DNA from: DASQZK01 sp963732905
GTDB lineage: Bacteria; Bacteroidota; Bacteroidia; Bacteroidales; GCA-2748055
DNA length: 64,000 bases
Reading direction: 5' to 3'
Assembly: GCA_963732905.1 (NCBI GenBank)
Contig: CAVTBM010000012.1
Span: 434,001-498,000 of the forward strand
This document shows, one piece after another, positions 1 to 9,155 of this stretch (positions are counted from its first letter, which is position 1; each line of letters starts with the position of its first letter). The position numbers and the translations under genes were made by a program. The notes beneath the pieces are model-generated. The model worked only from the letters and a program-made list of their open reading frames with translations, was not told where the DNA came from and searched no databases.

Positions 1-2
1 AG

Positions 3-3000
3 CCTGCCGGTAACCTGCATATCAATGCAAAGGGTTCCACTCAGGCTCTCGTTGAATGGGATGCTGCTACCGATAATATGAAGGTGAAAGGGTATAATGT
101 TTACGTCAATGGTAAACTTTATAACCAGGAACTTCTGACAGGTACAACACTTCTGATTGAAGGTCTAGATCCGGATACCAAATATGATGTATTTGTGTTG
201 ACGCAGGATGCCCTGCAGAATTTCTCCATGCCTTCGAATATCCTCAGCTTCACCACATGGGGAAGTGATGACAATCCTCCTACGACGCCTGAAAACCTTG
301 CAGTTACAGAGGCAACCACATTCAGTATCAGCCTGTCATGGGATGCTGCCACAGATGCAGAAACCGAGGTTTTCGGATATAATGTTTATGTTAACGGAGA
401 AAAAGTTAACGATGGAGCGATCATTGGTACTTCCTATAAGATCCATGAGCTGGATCAGAGTACAGACTATTCCATACAGGTCAGCGCTGTGGATGCCGCA
501 CTGAATGAGTCACCTCTCAGCTCTGCAGTATCTCAGACGACCAACGCCTTTGCCTGGGACGATCCGAATGAGGATGCTTATGTTGGAAAGGCCACCGTGA
601 CCTTCGACCCTGTGGCTAAGGCTACCGGATTTGCAATTGAAGGGGATTACGGTATGAATTCCATTTTCCTTTCAAACAAGGTATCTTATAACAGCTTTGA
701 GGATCCTTCCTATAAGGATAATGCTACGGCCACCGACCTGGCAAATGTCGGGAAAACAAAATCGGGTGGTGTCACTTTCTATGCAGAGACCACGGATGTT
801 TATCAGGGTAAGAAATCGGCCCGCATGGAAGTGGGTCCAGGCGACTGGTTCCGTTGCACAGCCGGTGTTGTCATGTCTCCGACATATCATTACCTGCTCC
901 GTTTCGCGGCCAAAGCCGGAACGGGTTACGAAGGCGGTGCATTCAATCTCAAGGTATACCGTGATATCGGTGGTGTGGTAAATGCCTATACCGGATCCGT
1001 TACGCTCACCAATGAGTGGAAGGAATACGAAGTTGAATTCACGGGCATCCTGGATGCTTCACAAAGCTGGAATATCGAATTCGGATTTAACAAGCTTGGC
1101 GTAGTCTACCTCGATGACATCCAGCTGCATGTTAAAGAATGGTATAATCCGGGCAGTAAATTCACCAAAATTGGTATGCAGATCCTTGACGATCTTCAGC
1201 CTGCAGGGATCCGCTGGGGAGGCATCGGTGCCAACTCAGAAGATTTCAACCTTTCGGTAGGTGCTTATCAGAAAAACAAGATGACCCTGGGTGACTTTGC
1301 ATACCTGAGTTCGCTTTACGGAGGATATGTGCAGCTTACCTGCGGTGTAAATTCCGCTACCGACTGGAAAAAGGATCCTGCCAATTTCTCCCGCTTTATG
1401 GAATACCTGGCAGGACCTGCTGGCACGACGTACGGTGATATGAGGATCGCAGAAGGGTATACACAGCCTTTCGACAAAACCCTGAATGGCATTATCATTG
1501 AAATGGGTAATGAAGTATGGGGATTTGACGCACATGGTGCAGATGCTTTTAGCAGTGATTACAGTCAGTATGCACTCTGGGCACGTAAGATGACAACCGA
1601 GCAGCTCAAGGCTTCACCCTATTACAACCCTGATAAAATGTTTGTCAGTTTCAGTGGAAGAAGTCCGGCTGATAATTACGGCCTGCATGAGAAACTATAC
1701 ACCGACGATGACGGAGAAATGGATATGCTGGATATCAGCGGATATCTTGGTGGTAACCTGAATTATGATCCGGCTATTGATCCGGGAGAATCACAGCTCG
1801 ACTATCACAAGAACTCCTATGCCGTGTTTAAGCAGAATCTTGACGGGCTGACCAATATCTATAAGGATATGTTCAAGTATATGAGCCGCAGGGTACCCAT
1901 GTACATGTATGAAGGAAACCTGACGCAGGATTCCTATCACGGTACCGTTGGCCAGGCTGTGAGCTTCGCCGATTACTATTCTTCAGTTTTTGAGTACGGT
2001 GTAACGGTTCCCGATGTATTCGCTCTAGAAGGCGGTCAGTGGCGTCTGCTCGATAACCAGATCACGCTGAAAAAACGTCCGCTATATTATATGGTACAAT
2101 ACTATAACCAACTCGCAGGAAAAGGCGTGGTGCTGAAGACCGATTTCCAGTCTGTCGACAAGATTCAAAATGACAATGGCACTGACATCGATCTTCCGAG
2201 TGTAGGAGTTCACGCCTATAATAATGATGACCAGTATGGTGTTGTTTTGTTCAGCCGTGATTTCGAACACGATTATATCGTCAGCCTTGACCTTCCCGAT
2301 GATATCGGCACAATTTCGAATGGCAGGATGGTTATCGTTTCCGGAACCGCTTACAATGCGACCGATGCAACGGTTTCCGAAAAGGATACAGCAATTGCCG
2401 ACGGTATGCTGATCAAGGTTCCGAAGTGCAGCGCAGTATTTATCTCATTCAAGGCAGGTGCAAAAACCTGGGATCCGATGCCTGAACTCGGTCAGTACGC
2501 TTACAAGAAGGTTGAGAGCCTCAGTCTGACGACCACCGATGGGAATACTACTATCGACGGCATCAAGGGGCGTGAAAAACTGACCTATTCCTTCACTCCT
2601 GAGGATGCTTTCTATCCGGTAGCCGATGTGGGAATTGTTGAGAATTCTGCAAATGCCTTACTCTCCAGCTCACTTAACGTAACCGTGGACGCCTCAAGCC
2701 AAAACGGAAGCATTAAGGTCAGGGCTACGGCTAAGGACAATTCAGGCGTTTACGACGAGATTACCATTTCCGTCATTAACCTGGGTAACCTGGTTGAGGA
2801 CGTAAATAATCCCGGCGTGAAATACTATCCCAATCCGGTTAACGATTACATGATCGTTGAATTCCCGGAGTTCACAAACGCTGAACTCACCATCAGGAAT
2901 GTCCAGGGATCTGTGGTCAGGAGAACCAGGATGGATGATACCAGAATCATGCTTCATACCTCTGATCTGGCGAGCGGTGTTTACTTTGTAACCGTGGAAT

Positions 3001-3041
3001 CGGCAGGGAAAACAGAAGTGTTCAGGTTTATAAAACAATAG
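3..3041 (+). CDS. T9SS-secreted multidomain glycoside-hydrolase-like protein (5' end missing)
   Basis: The reading frame is open from base 3, so the true start lies left of the window; the first in-frame ATG (78) is inside a fibronectin type III domain and is not the start. Numbering from that ATG, there are two FN3 domains (each with GYNVYVNG), a beta-sandwich carbohydrate-binding-like region at about 195-355, and a (beta/alpha)8-like catalytic region at about 360-700. The catalytic region has MGNEVWGF (Glu479) and MYEGN (Glu612), placed like the acid/base and nucleophile of clan GH-A enzymes. The last 75 residues (YYPNPVND near 916, ending FRFIKQ) are a type A T9SS sorting domain, so the protein should cross the outer membrane and be processed or anchored at the surface. 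The exact GH family and substrate are not recognised; an arabinofuranosidase- or agarase-like enzyme is possible. A terminator follows. Confidence 0.85.
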   Translation, partial: PAGNLHINAKGSTQALVEWDAATDNMKVKGYNVYVNGKLYNQELLTGTTLLIEGLDPDTKYDVFVLTQDALQNFSMPSNILSFTTWGSDDNPPTTPENLAVTEATTFSISLSWDAATDAETEVFGYNVYVNGEKVNDGAIIGTSYKIHELDQSTDYSIQVSAVDAALNESPLSSAVSQTTNAFAWDDPNEDAYVGKATVTFDPVAKATGFAIEGDYGMNSIFLSNKVSYNSFEDPSYKDNATATDLANVGKTKSGGVTFYAETTDVYQGKKSARMEVGPGDWFRCTAGVVMSPTYHYLLRFAAKAGTGYEGGAFNLKVYRDIGGVVNAYTGSVTLTNEWKEYEVEFTGILDASQSWNIEFGFNKLGVVYLDDIQLHVKEWYNPGSKFTKIGMQILDDLQPAGIRWGGIGANSEDFNLSVGAYQKNKMTLGDFAYLSSLYGGYVQLTCGVNSATDWKKDPANFSRFMEYLAGPAGTTYGDMRIAEGYTQPFDKTLNGIIIEMGNEVWGFDAHGADAFSSDYSQYALWARKMTTEQLKASPYYNPDKMFVSFSGRSPADNYGLHEKLYTDDDGEMDMLDISGYLGGNLNYDPAIDPGESQLDYHKNSYAVFKQNLDGLTNIYKDMFKYMSRRVPMYMYEGNLTQDSYHGTVGQAVSFADYYSSVFEYGVTVPDVFALEGGQWRLLDNQITLKKRPLYYMVQYYNQLAGKGVVLKTDFQSVDKIQNDNGTDIDLPSVGVHAYNNDDQYGVVLFSRDFEHDYIVSLDLPDDIGTISNGRMVIVSGTAYNATDATVSEKDTAIADGMLIKVPKCSAVFISFKAGAKTWDPMPELGQYAYKKVESLSLTTTDGNTTIDGIKGREKLTYSFTPEDAFYPVADVGIVENSANALLSSSLNVTVDASSQNGSIKVRATAKDNSGVYDEITISVINLGNLVEDVNNPGVKYYPNPVNDYMIVEFPEFTNAELTIRNVQGSVVRRTRMDDTRIMLHTSDLASGVYFVTVESAGKTEVFRFIKQ

Positions 3042-3067
3042 ATCTGATCAGTGACTGAATACTGAAA

Positions 3068-3103
3068 AGGCTGCCTGTATAGGGCGGCCTTTTTTTCTTT
3101 TTT
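3068..3103 (+). terminator. Intrinsic terminator after the T9SS cargo gene
   Basis: AGGCTGCC pairs with GGCGGCCT (one T-G wobble) around a 7-base loop and is followed directly by a run of seven T. It lies 27 bases after the stop codon and separates this gene from the envelope operon. Confidence 0.8.
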
Positions 3104-3225
3104 GAATTGTACAGGGAAAAAAGTTCGTTTAAATTAATCCTTGATAAAAATATTCCGTATATTCTTTAACGGATAAAAATTGACGGGAATATCCTTCAGA
3201 AGAGGTTTTTTTACAGATTAATTTT

Positions 3226-3233
3226 TACATTTG
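3226..3233 (+). promoter_or_regulatory. Candidate Bacteroidota -7 element for the porG-uppS-bamA operon
   Basis: TACATTTG matches the Bacteroidota -7 consensus TAnnTTTG and sits 22 bases before the first porG-like ATG in an AT-rich gap. No TTG is seen at the usual 19-23 base spacing upstream, so the call rests on the -7 match and its position. Confidence 0.4.
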
Positions 3234-3255
3234 TAATTCATTTATTAGTAGATAC

Positions 3256-4029
3256 ATGAATAATACACGGGCAATAGTACTTCTTGTGTTACTCGTTATT
3301 CTCCCTGGTGTTACCCAGGCACAACGCTGGAAACTGAGAAGATATGAAGCCATTTTCGGAGCAGGGACCTCTAATTTTTTCGGAGATATTGGAGGTACAT
3401 CCGATAAAAACAATCTTTTGGGCTTTAAGGATATCCAGTTGCAATATACCCGTCCGGCTATCGATCTGGGTTTACGATACAAACTGACCGGCAATACGGC
3501 GGTTAAATTTAATATGATTTTTGGGACGGTTGCAGGCAATGACCTGAATTCACGGAATGATTCAAGAAATTTTGCCTTTCATTCCACAATTTTTGAGCCC
3601 ACTTTGCAGTTTGAATATTACATAATACCCGAGGCCAGGGGATATTCATCGGCAGCATTGTTTACCCGGAGAGGAATGGTCAATAATTACACGAAGTTTT
3701 ACGCCTATATTTTCGGAGGGGTCGGTGGGGTATTTTTCAATCCAAAACCTCTGGATAACTTTAAAACCAGATTTGTAGATAATTTTAGTAAGTTTGGTGC
3801 CACTTTCCCTGTTGGGGCAGGAATTAAATACTCTATTGATGCCAGATGGTCACTCGGCTTAGAATTAGGTAGGAGATTTACAACAACGGATTACATTGAT
3901 GGATATACTTCAGCATTTTCCAACCATAAGGACACTTACTACTTCGGGATCCTTAGCGCCATCTATAAAGTCAGGACAGACCGGAATGGAAGGCCAATGC
4001 TGCGGAATCCCTATTACCGCCGGAGGTAA
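3256..4029 (+). CDS. PorG-like outer-membrane beta-barrel protein (DUF6089), copy 1
   Basis: 257 residues. A signal peptide ends near VTQAQ (about residue 22). The mature part opens with a DUF6089-type block (YEAIFGAGTSNFFGDIGG) and continues as alternating amphipathic strands with glycine turns, as in a small 8-10-strand outer-membrane barrel. PorG of the type IX secretion system, which associates with the periplasmic PorK/PorN ring, belongs to this family and is encoded beside uppS and bamA in other Bacteroidales. That matches the neighbourhood here. The stop codon is one base from the start of a second family member. Membership is well supported; that this copy rather than the next is the functional PorG is inference. 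Confidence 0.75.
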   Translation: MNNTRAIVLLVLLVILPGVTQAQRWKLRRYEAIFGAGTSNFFGDIGGTSDKNNLLGFKDIQLQYTRPAIDLGLRYKLTGNTAVKFNMIFGTVAGNDLNSRNDSRNFAFHSTIFEPTLQFEYYIIPEARGYSSAALFTRRGMVNNYTKFYAYIFGGVGGVFFNPKPLDNFKTRFVDNFSKFGATFPVGAGIKYSIDARWSLGLELGRRFTTTDYIDGYTSAFSNHKDTYYFGILSAIYKVRTDRNGRPMLRNPYYRRR

Positions 4030-4030
4030 A

Positions 4031-4717
4031 ATGAGGAAAATGTCGTTCCGGCTTTCGTTTCTTCTGATCATCCTGTTCTTTTTCCCTGGCCAGCGTTCAG
4101 AAGCGCAGCGTAAATCAGATATCGGTATTTTTGCCGGCGTTTCCTACTATATGGGGGATATCAACACCAACCGTCAGTTTTACGCACCTTCAATCGCGAT
4201 CGGTCCGATATACCGTTACAATTTCAATCCCCGCACAGCGGTGCGGTTATCCGGGATCTACCATCAGCTCAGGGGAAATGATCAGGATTTTTCCGATCCC
4301 TATCAACTTGCCCGCGGAGCTTCCTTTTCCGGAAGTTATATTGACCTCGCTGCGATGTATGAGTTTAATTTTATGCCTTATCAGACCGCCAACCGGAAAA
4401 CAAAATATACACTTTATGTTGCCGGTGGTCCCGGGTATAATATCGTCCTGTCATCAAATACATCCACAGGTATCAACCCGCGCAGTCACTTTACCATACC
4501 GTTTTCATTGGGCTTCAAATTCAATGCAGGCAAGCGTTTGAGTGCCGGTGTAGAATGGTCGCCAAGAAAAACTTATAATGACAGGATTGATGGCGTGCAA
4601 AATATTGGCACAGAGAATCAGCATTATTTGGTCGGTAACAAAGACTGGTATAACTTTGCAGGTGTCTTCTTTACCTATAAGATCTTTAACAGGGTTGAAT
4701 GTCCGACTTACGAATAG
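4031..4717 (+). CDS. PorG-like outer-membrane beta-barrel protein (DUF6089), copy 2
   Basis: 228 residues from ATG 4031. I chose this start because GGAGG lies 4 bases upstream, overlapping the last codons of the preceding gene, and because it gives a clean signal peptide (hydrophobic core LLIILFFFPG, cleavage near SEAQ). An upstream in-frame ATG at 3896 would put about 45 unrelated residues before the signal. The mature part (SDIGIFAGVSYYMGDINTN, then repeated amphipathic strands) is a diverged paralogue of the preceding protein. It probably forms an outer-membrane barrel linked to T9SS. It is followed after 9 bases by uppS and is clearly in the same operon. Confidence 0.75.
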   Translation: MRKMSFRLSFLLIILFFFPGQRSEAQRKSDIGIFAGVSYYMGDINTNRQFYAPSIAIGPIYRYNFNPRTAVRLSGIYHQLRGNDQDFSDPYQLARGASFSGSYIDLAAMYEFNFMPYQTANRKTKYTLYVAGGPGYNIVLSSNTSTGINPRSHFTIPFSLGFKFNAGKRLSAGVEWSPRKTYNDRIDGVQNIGTENQHYLVGNKDWYNFAGVFFTYKIFNRVECPTYE

Positions 4718-4726
4718 AGTACGAGT

Positions 4727-5482
4727 ATGGCAACAATACAAGACATAAACAAAGAAAAGCTACCGATTCACGTTGCTGTTATCATGGATGGTAACGGGAG
4801 ATGGGCGCAACGGCACGGAAACAAGAGGATTTTCGGCCACCGGAGCGGAGTTGTAGCTGTGAGAGAGACTGTGGAGGCTGCTGCTGAACTGGGAATAGCA
4901 TATCTTACCCTTTATGCATTCTCCACCGAGAACTGGAAGCGGCCCCGTGAGGAAATTGATGCCCTCATGGCATTGCTGGTTCAGACCATCAGGGGAGAAA
5001 TGGACACACTAAACAAAAACAATGTACGTTTACAAGCTATCGGCGACATGAAAAGTCTCCCTCCGAAAGTTTTTGAAGAACTGAGAAATGCCATCGATGA
5101 GACCTCGCACAATACAGGACTGAATCTTGTTCTGGCTCTCAGTTACAGCGGCCGGTTGGAAATCCTTGAGGCCGTGCGGAAAATCGCAGATGATTTGACA
5201 AATCAAAAATTAAGTGTTGAAGAGTTATCCTGTGATGTATTTGTGAACTATTTGTATACTTCCGATATTCCTGATCCGGAGCTCCTGATCCGTACCAGCG
5301 GAGAATACAGAATCAGTAATTTTCTCCTGTGGCAGATCGCCTATACTGAATTGTATTTTACAGACATTCTCTGGCCTGACTTTCGGAAAAAAGATTTTTT
5401 TGATGCTATCATTGATTTTCAAAAAAGAGAAAGACGCTTTGGGAAAATCAGCTCTCAGGTAAAAAGTGAATCCATTAATTAA
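4727..5482 (+). CDS. uppS: Isoprenyl transferase (undecaprenyl diphosphate synthase)
   Basis: 251 residues, the normal length for cis-prenyltransferases. It condenses isopentenyl diphosphate units onto farnesyl diphosphate to make the C55 lipid carrier for peptidoglycan and surface polysaccharides; it is cytoplasmic and membrane-associated. The signature VIMDGNGRWAQRHG (Asp21 binding Mg-diphosphate) is present, followed by GHRSG, LYAFSTENWKRP, SYSGR and the C-terminal block LLIRTSGEYRISNFLLWQ, which carries the arginines and serine that hold isopentenyl diphosphate. It lies between the porG-like pair and bamA with short gaps. Confidence 0.95.
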   Translation: MATIQDINKEKLPIHVAVIMDGNGRWAQRHGNKRIFGHRSGVVAVRETVEAAAELGIAYLTLYAFSTENWKRPREEIDALMALLVQTIRGEMDTLNKNNVRLQAIGDMKSLPPKVFEELRNAIDETSHNTGLNLVLALSYSGRLEILEAVRKIADDLTNQKLSVEELSCDVFVNYLYTSDIPDPELLIRTSGEYRISNFLLWQIAYTELYFTDILWPDFRKKDFFDAIIDFQKRERRFGKISSQVKSESIN

Positions 5483-5492
5483 GTAAAAACAC

Positions 5493-7994
5493 ATGATCCG
5501 CAGAAATATTCTCCTATTCCTTGCTCTATTTACCTCTATCCTTGCCGGCGCTCAGAATATCAACATGGATTCCCTTCGGGTGATGGATTATTCATCACCC
5601 AAGGAATATGAAATCGCTGAAATCACCATTACCGGTGTCGAATTCCTTCAGAAAGATGCCCTGGTCAGCTTTACGGGCCTGGCGGTAGGAGAAAAAATAA
5701 CCGTCCCCGGCGATGCGGTCACCAAAGTGGTTAAAAAATTATGGGATCATGGTCTTTTCTCCGATGTCAAGCTCTATGCCACTAAAATTGAAGACGGGAA
5801 GATTTGGCTGAATATTTACCTGAAGGAAAGACCCCGGATGTCGGGTTTTGTGATCCACGGTGTCAACAAGTCGGAATCAGACGATCTTAAAGAGAAGCTG
5901 GATGTAAGGGTAGGAAGCCAGGTAACAGACGACCTTCTGAATACTATAACACGACTGGTCAAAGATCATTTCGTCGAAAAGGGATTCCTGAATACCACGG
6001 TGAAGATCGATATTAAGCAGGATTCGGTGAGATTGAATATGGTAAAACTAAATGTGGATGTGGATAAAAACGACCGGGTTAAAATTGACGATATCTTTTT
6101 TCACGGCAACCTGGTTTTTCCCGATAAACGTCTGCGGCGGGTTATGAAGAAAACCCACAGGAGAGATATCAATTTTTTCAAATCATCGAAACTTGTGAAG
6201 GATGATTATATCGCAGATAAAGAAAAACTTATCGATTTTTACAATAAAAACGGATACCGCGACGCCCAGATCCTCCGGGATTCCGTTTCAGTGGTGTCGG
6301 TCAAACGGATACGACTGGATATTTTCCTGGAGGAAGGTGCCAAATATTATTTTGGAGACATTACCTGGATTGGAAACACAATTTATCCCGGTGAGTACCT
6401 GTCGCGGGTGCTCGGTATCAAGAAGGGTGATGTATTCGATCAGGAGCTTTTCGATAAACGGCTCCAGACCGATGAAGATGCCGTAAACTCCCTCTACCTC
6501 GATCACGGGTACCTGTTCTACAACTGTGACCCGGTGGAAGTCCGCGTTCAGCACGATACGATCGACTTTGAAATGCGGATCCGTGAAGGCAAACAGGCAA
6601 CCATCAACAGGGTGATCATCGAAGGGAATACAAAAACCAATGAACATGTAGTTCGCCGTGAGTTGAGAACCAAGCCGGGGGATCTGTTCAGTAAGGAAGA
6701 CATCATCCGGTCTGTCAGGGAACTGGCTCAACTGGGTCATTTCGATCCGGAGCAGATCAATCCGGAACCGATTCCAAACCAGCTTGAAGGGACGGTCGAC
6801 CTGAAGTATTCCCTGGTGGAAAAAGCCAACGATCAGCTTGAAGTTTCCGGTGGCTGGGGCATGGGAATGCTCGTGGGAACTGTCGGTCTGAAGTTCTCCA
6901 ACTTCGCTATCCGTAACTTTTTTAAATGGAAAATGTGGCGGCCGGTACCTTCGGGTGACGGACAAACACTTTCTATCCGGGCCCAGTCTAATGGAAAATA
7001 TTACCAGGCCTATAATATGTCCTTTATCGAACCGTGGTTTGGAGGGAAAAAACCAAATTCCTTCTCCGTTTCGCTCTTCCATACCATCATGAACAACTCC
7101 TATTACAGTTATCTTAGCGATAACACAAATGTACCCGACCAGTATATTAAAATTTCCGGGGCGGCAATCGGATTGGGAAGACGTCTGAACTGGCCGGATG
7201 ATTTCTTTACCCTGTATAACGAGCTCAGCTATCAGCGCTATAAACTGAAAGACTATGTCGGTTATTTCCTCTTCTCCAACGGTACTTCACATAACCTGAG
7301 TTTCACTACAACGTTCGGAAGGAACTCTGTCAGCCAGCCCATCTATCCCCGTAATGGTTCATCCTTCAGCCTGAGCCTGCAGGTTACACCGCCATATTCT
7401 CTGATCAGCGGTAAAGATTACACTAAGCCTGGTATCACCGATCAGGAACGGTACCGATGGATAGAATACCATAAATGGAAATTCAAAGCCGACTGGTATA
7501 TGAGTTTGGCAGGGAATTTGGTACTGTACACCCGTGCACATTTTGGTTACCTGGGATATTATAATAAGAATATCGGTCCTTCACCTTTCGAAGGATTTGA
7601 TGTAGGAGGTGACGGACTTACCGGATATAACCTCTACGGAAGAGAAACGATCGGGTTGAGAGGATATGAAAACGGAAGTCTCACACCAATTGTGGGCGGA
7701 AACAAATCGGGTAATGTTTATAATAAATACACGATCGAATTGCGGTATCCGTTCTCATTGAATCCCTCGGCAACCATTTTCGGACTGGTATTTCTGGAAG
7801 GTGGAAATGCATGGTATTCGATCAACGACTTTAACCCTTTCCTGATCAAACGTTCGGCAGGGATTGGTCTGAGAGCGTTCCTTCCGATGTTCGGCCTGCT
7901 TGGGATCGACTGGGGATACGGCTTTGATGTCATTCCCGGACAACCGAGTGCCAACAAAGGACAGTTCCATTTTACCATCGGTCAGCAGTTTTAA
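5493..7994 (+). CDS. bamA: Outer-membrane protein assembly factor BamA
   Basis: 833 residues. The N-terminus is a signal peptide (cleavage near LAGAQ). Residues about 40-440 hold repeated POTRA domains, seen as recurring VxGN-type turns such as FHGNLVFP, WIGNTIYP and IEGNTKTNEHVVRREL. The rest is a 16-strand Omp85 barrel with the family's conserved block near the end (GLRGYENGSL, then FGLVFLEGGNAW) and a terminal phenylalanine (TIGQQF), the expected BAM recognition residue. It folds and inserts outer-membrane beta-barrels, which here would include PorG-like proteins and TonB receptors. Two skp-type chaperone genes follow directly, the classic bamA-skp order. Confidence 0.95.
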   Translation: MIRRNILLFLALFTSILAGAQNINMDSLRVMDYSSPKEYEIAEITITGVEFLQKDALVSFTGLAVGEKITVPGDAVTKVVKKLWDHGLFSDVKLYATKIEDGKIWLNIYLKERPRMSGFVIHGVNKSESDDLKEKLDVRVGSQVTDDLLNTITRLVKDHFVEKGFLNTTVKIDIKQDSVRLNMVKLNVDVDKNDRVKIDDIFFHGNLVFPDKRLRRVMKKTHRRDINFFKSSKLVKDDYIADKEKLIDFYNKNGYRDAQILRDSVSVVSVKRIRLDIFLEEGAKYYFGDITWIGNTIYPGEYLSRVLGIKKGDVFDQELFDKRLQTDEDAVNSLYLDHGYLFYNCDPVEVRVQHDTIDFEMRIREGKQATINRVIIEGNTKTNEHVVRRELRTKPGDLFSKEDIIRSVRELAQLGHFDPEQINPEPIPNQLEGTVDLKYSLVEKANDQLEVSGGWGMGMLVGTVGLKFSNFAIRNFFKWKMWRPVPSGDGQTLSIRAQSNGKYYQAYNMSFIEPWFGGKKPNSFSVSLFHTIMNNSYYSYLSDNTNVPDQYIKISGAAIGLGRRLNWPDDFFTLYNELSYQRYKLKDYVGYFLFSNGTSHNLSFTTTFGRNSVSQPIYPRNGSSFSLSLQVTPPYSLISGKDYTKPGITDQERYRWIEYHKWKFKADWYMSLAGNLVLYTRAHFGYLGYYNKNIGPSPFEGFDVGGDGLTGYNLYGRETIGLRGYENGSLTPIVGGNKSGNVYNKYTIELRYPFSLNPSATIFGLVFLEGGNAWYSINDFNPFLIKRSAGIGLRAFLPMFGLLGIDWGYGFDVIPGQPSANKGQFHFTIGQQF

Positions 7995-8018
7995 AGTATA
8001 ACATAAATATTTAAAACC

Positions 8019-8534
8019 ATGAAAAAGATTCTATTACCTTTCCTCGTCCTCTTTGTATTCACAAGTGCCGGATTTGCCCAAAAATTCGCCTTTGTCGATA
8101 CTGAATATATTCTGGGTAGAATACCTTCATATAAAGCAGCACAGGATCAGATTGATAAACTCTCCAAACAGTACGAACAGGAGATCAGCGATCAGTATGC
8201 TGAAGTGGATAAGTTGTACAAGAGTTTTCAGAATGAAAAGGTTCTGATGACTGAAGACCAGAGAAATAAAAAGGAAGACGAAATTGTCAATAAAGAAAAG
8301 GCAATCAAAGATCTTCAGACTAAGTATTTCGGACCCGAGGGCACAATCTTTCAGAAAAGAGAAGAACTCATCAAGCCTATTCAGGATGATGTGTACAAAG
8401 CTGTAAAAGAACTTGCTCTCGAAGGTGGGTATGCTGCCATATTTGATACCGCTGCGGGGGCTACAATACTCTACGAGGATGCCCGCTACAATAAGAGTGA
8501 TGAAGTATTGGAAAAATTAGGATATAAGAATTAA
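8019..8534 (+). CDS. OmpH/Skp family periplasmic chaperone, copy 1
   Basis: 171 residues. The signal peptide ends near AGFAQ; the mature protein starts KFAFVDTEYILGRIPSY, the usual OmpH beta-strand, followed by a long charged helical hairpin (about residues 45-110) and a returning C-terminal strand with ILYEDARYNKSDEVLEKLG. Skp trimers hold unfolded outer-membrane proteins in the periplasm and pass them to BamA. It sits 24 bases after bamA and is very likely co-transcribed with it. Confidence 0.9.
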   Translation: MKKILLPFLVLFVFTSAGFAQKFAFVDTEYILGRIPSYKAAQDQIDKLSKQYEQEISDQYAEVDKLYKSFQNEKVLMTEDQRNKKEDEIVNKEKAIKDLQTKYFGPEGTIFQKREELIKPIQDDVYKAVKELALEGGYAAIFDTAAGATILYEDARYNKSDEVLEKLGYKN

Positions 8535-8539
8535 TTAAT

Positions 8540-8547
8540 TACATTTG
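8540..8547 (+). promoter_or_regulatory. Candidate -7 element before the second skp gene
   Basis: TACATTTG matches the Bacteroidota TAnnTTTG -7 consensus, in the short gap between the two skp genes and 24 bases before the chosen ATG at 8572. No matching -33 TTG lies at normal spacing. If real, it would give the second skp its own transcript. Confidence 0.3.
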
Positions 8548-8571
8548 TACAAATTTTTTAAAGACTTAATA

Positions 8572-9087
8572 ATGAAAAGACTGGTAAATATTTTTCTTAT
8601 CGTTGGATTTCTTTTTTCCGCTTCTGCAATCAATGCACAGAATTATAAGTTCGGTCACATTTCAGCCCAGGATATCGTGGTCCTGATGCCTGAATATCAA
8701 AAGGCAGTCGATAGCCTGAATAAGGTTAAAAATAAATATGACTTGCAGACCGAGAAGATGCAGGTGGAAGTAAATAAAAAATATAACGATATTGCCGAGC
8801 AACAGAACACCCTTGACTCACTGATCCTTGAAAGCATGTATTCCGAATTGCAGAGCATGCAGCAAAGGCTTCAGAATTTCCAGACCCAGGCTAACCAAAA
8901 GCTCCAGGCACTTCAGGGCAATCTCCTGGAAGGCGTGATGGATAAACTTCAGACGGCCATCGCCTCTGTTGCCAAGCAAATGGACCTGATCTATGTTTTT
9001 GATATCAGCGGACGAAACCCGATCTATACTTCAGACAAGAGTATTGATGTAGGTCCGATGGTTAAAGAGAAGTTAGGTATACAATAA
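8572..9087 (+). CDS. OmpH/Skp family periplasmic chaperone, copy 2
   Basis: 171 residues from ATG 8572. This start gives a clean signal peptide (MKRLVNIF ... SAINAQ); an upstream in-frame TTG at 8545 would overlap a promoter-like TACATTTG and add a non-signal extension. The mature protein starts KFGHISAQDIVVLMPEY and then has a long glutamine-rich coiled coil (about residues 45-130), with more Gln than copy 1. Paired Skp homologues after bamA are common in Bacteroidales and may form hetero-trimers or take different clients. An intrinsic terminator follows, ending the operon. Confidence 0.9.
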   Translation: MKRLVNIFLIVGFLFSASAINAQNYKFGHISAQDIVVLMPEYQKAVDSLNKVKNKYDLQTEKMQVEVNKKYNDIAEQQNTLDSLILESMYSELQSMQQRLQNFQTQANQKLQALQGNLLEGVMDKLQTAIASVAKQMDLIYVFDISGRNPIYTSDKSIDVGPMVKEKLGIQ

Positions 9088-9110
9088 TTTAAAATACATG
9101 ATATTACGGG

Positions 9111-9147
9111 AGGCCATTTTGATTCATCAGGATGGTCTTCTTTTTTG
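9111..9147 (+). terminator. Intrinsic terminator of the bamA-skp operon
   Basis: AGGCCATTTT pairs with AGGATGGTCT (10 pairs including G-T wobbles) around the loop GATTCATC, followed by TCTTTTTTG. An in-frame ATG at 9132 lies inside the 3' arm, which argues against it as the murI start. Confidence 0.75.
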
Positions 9148-9155
9148 TTTTACAC

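Noticed and set aside
6288..7082. 264-codon open frame on the minus strand inside bamA
   Set aside because: It is fully antisense to a strong bamA reading and its translation has no signal, repeat or family motif.
9132..9155. Upstream ATG for murI
   Set aside because: It lies in the 3' arm of the terminator hairpin and adds residues absent from MurI proteins.
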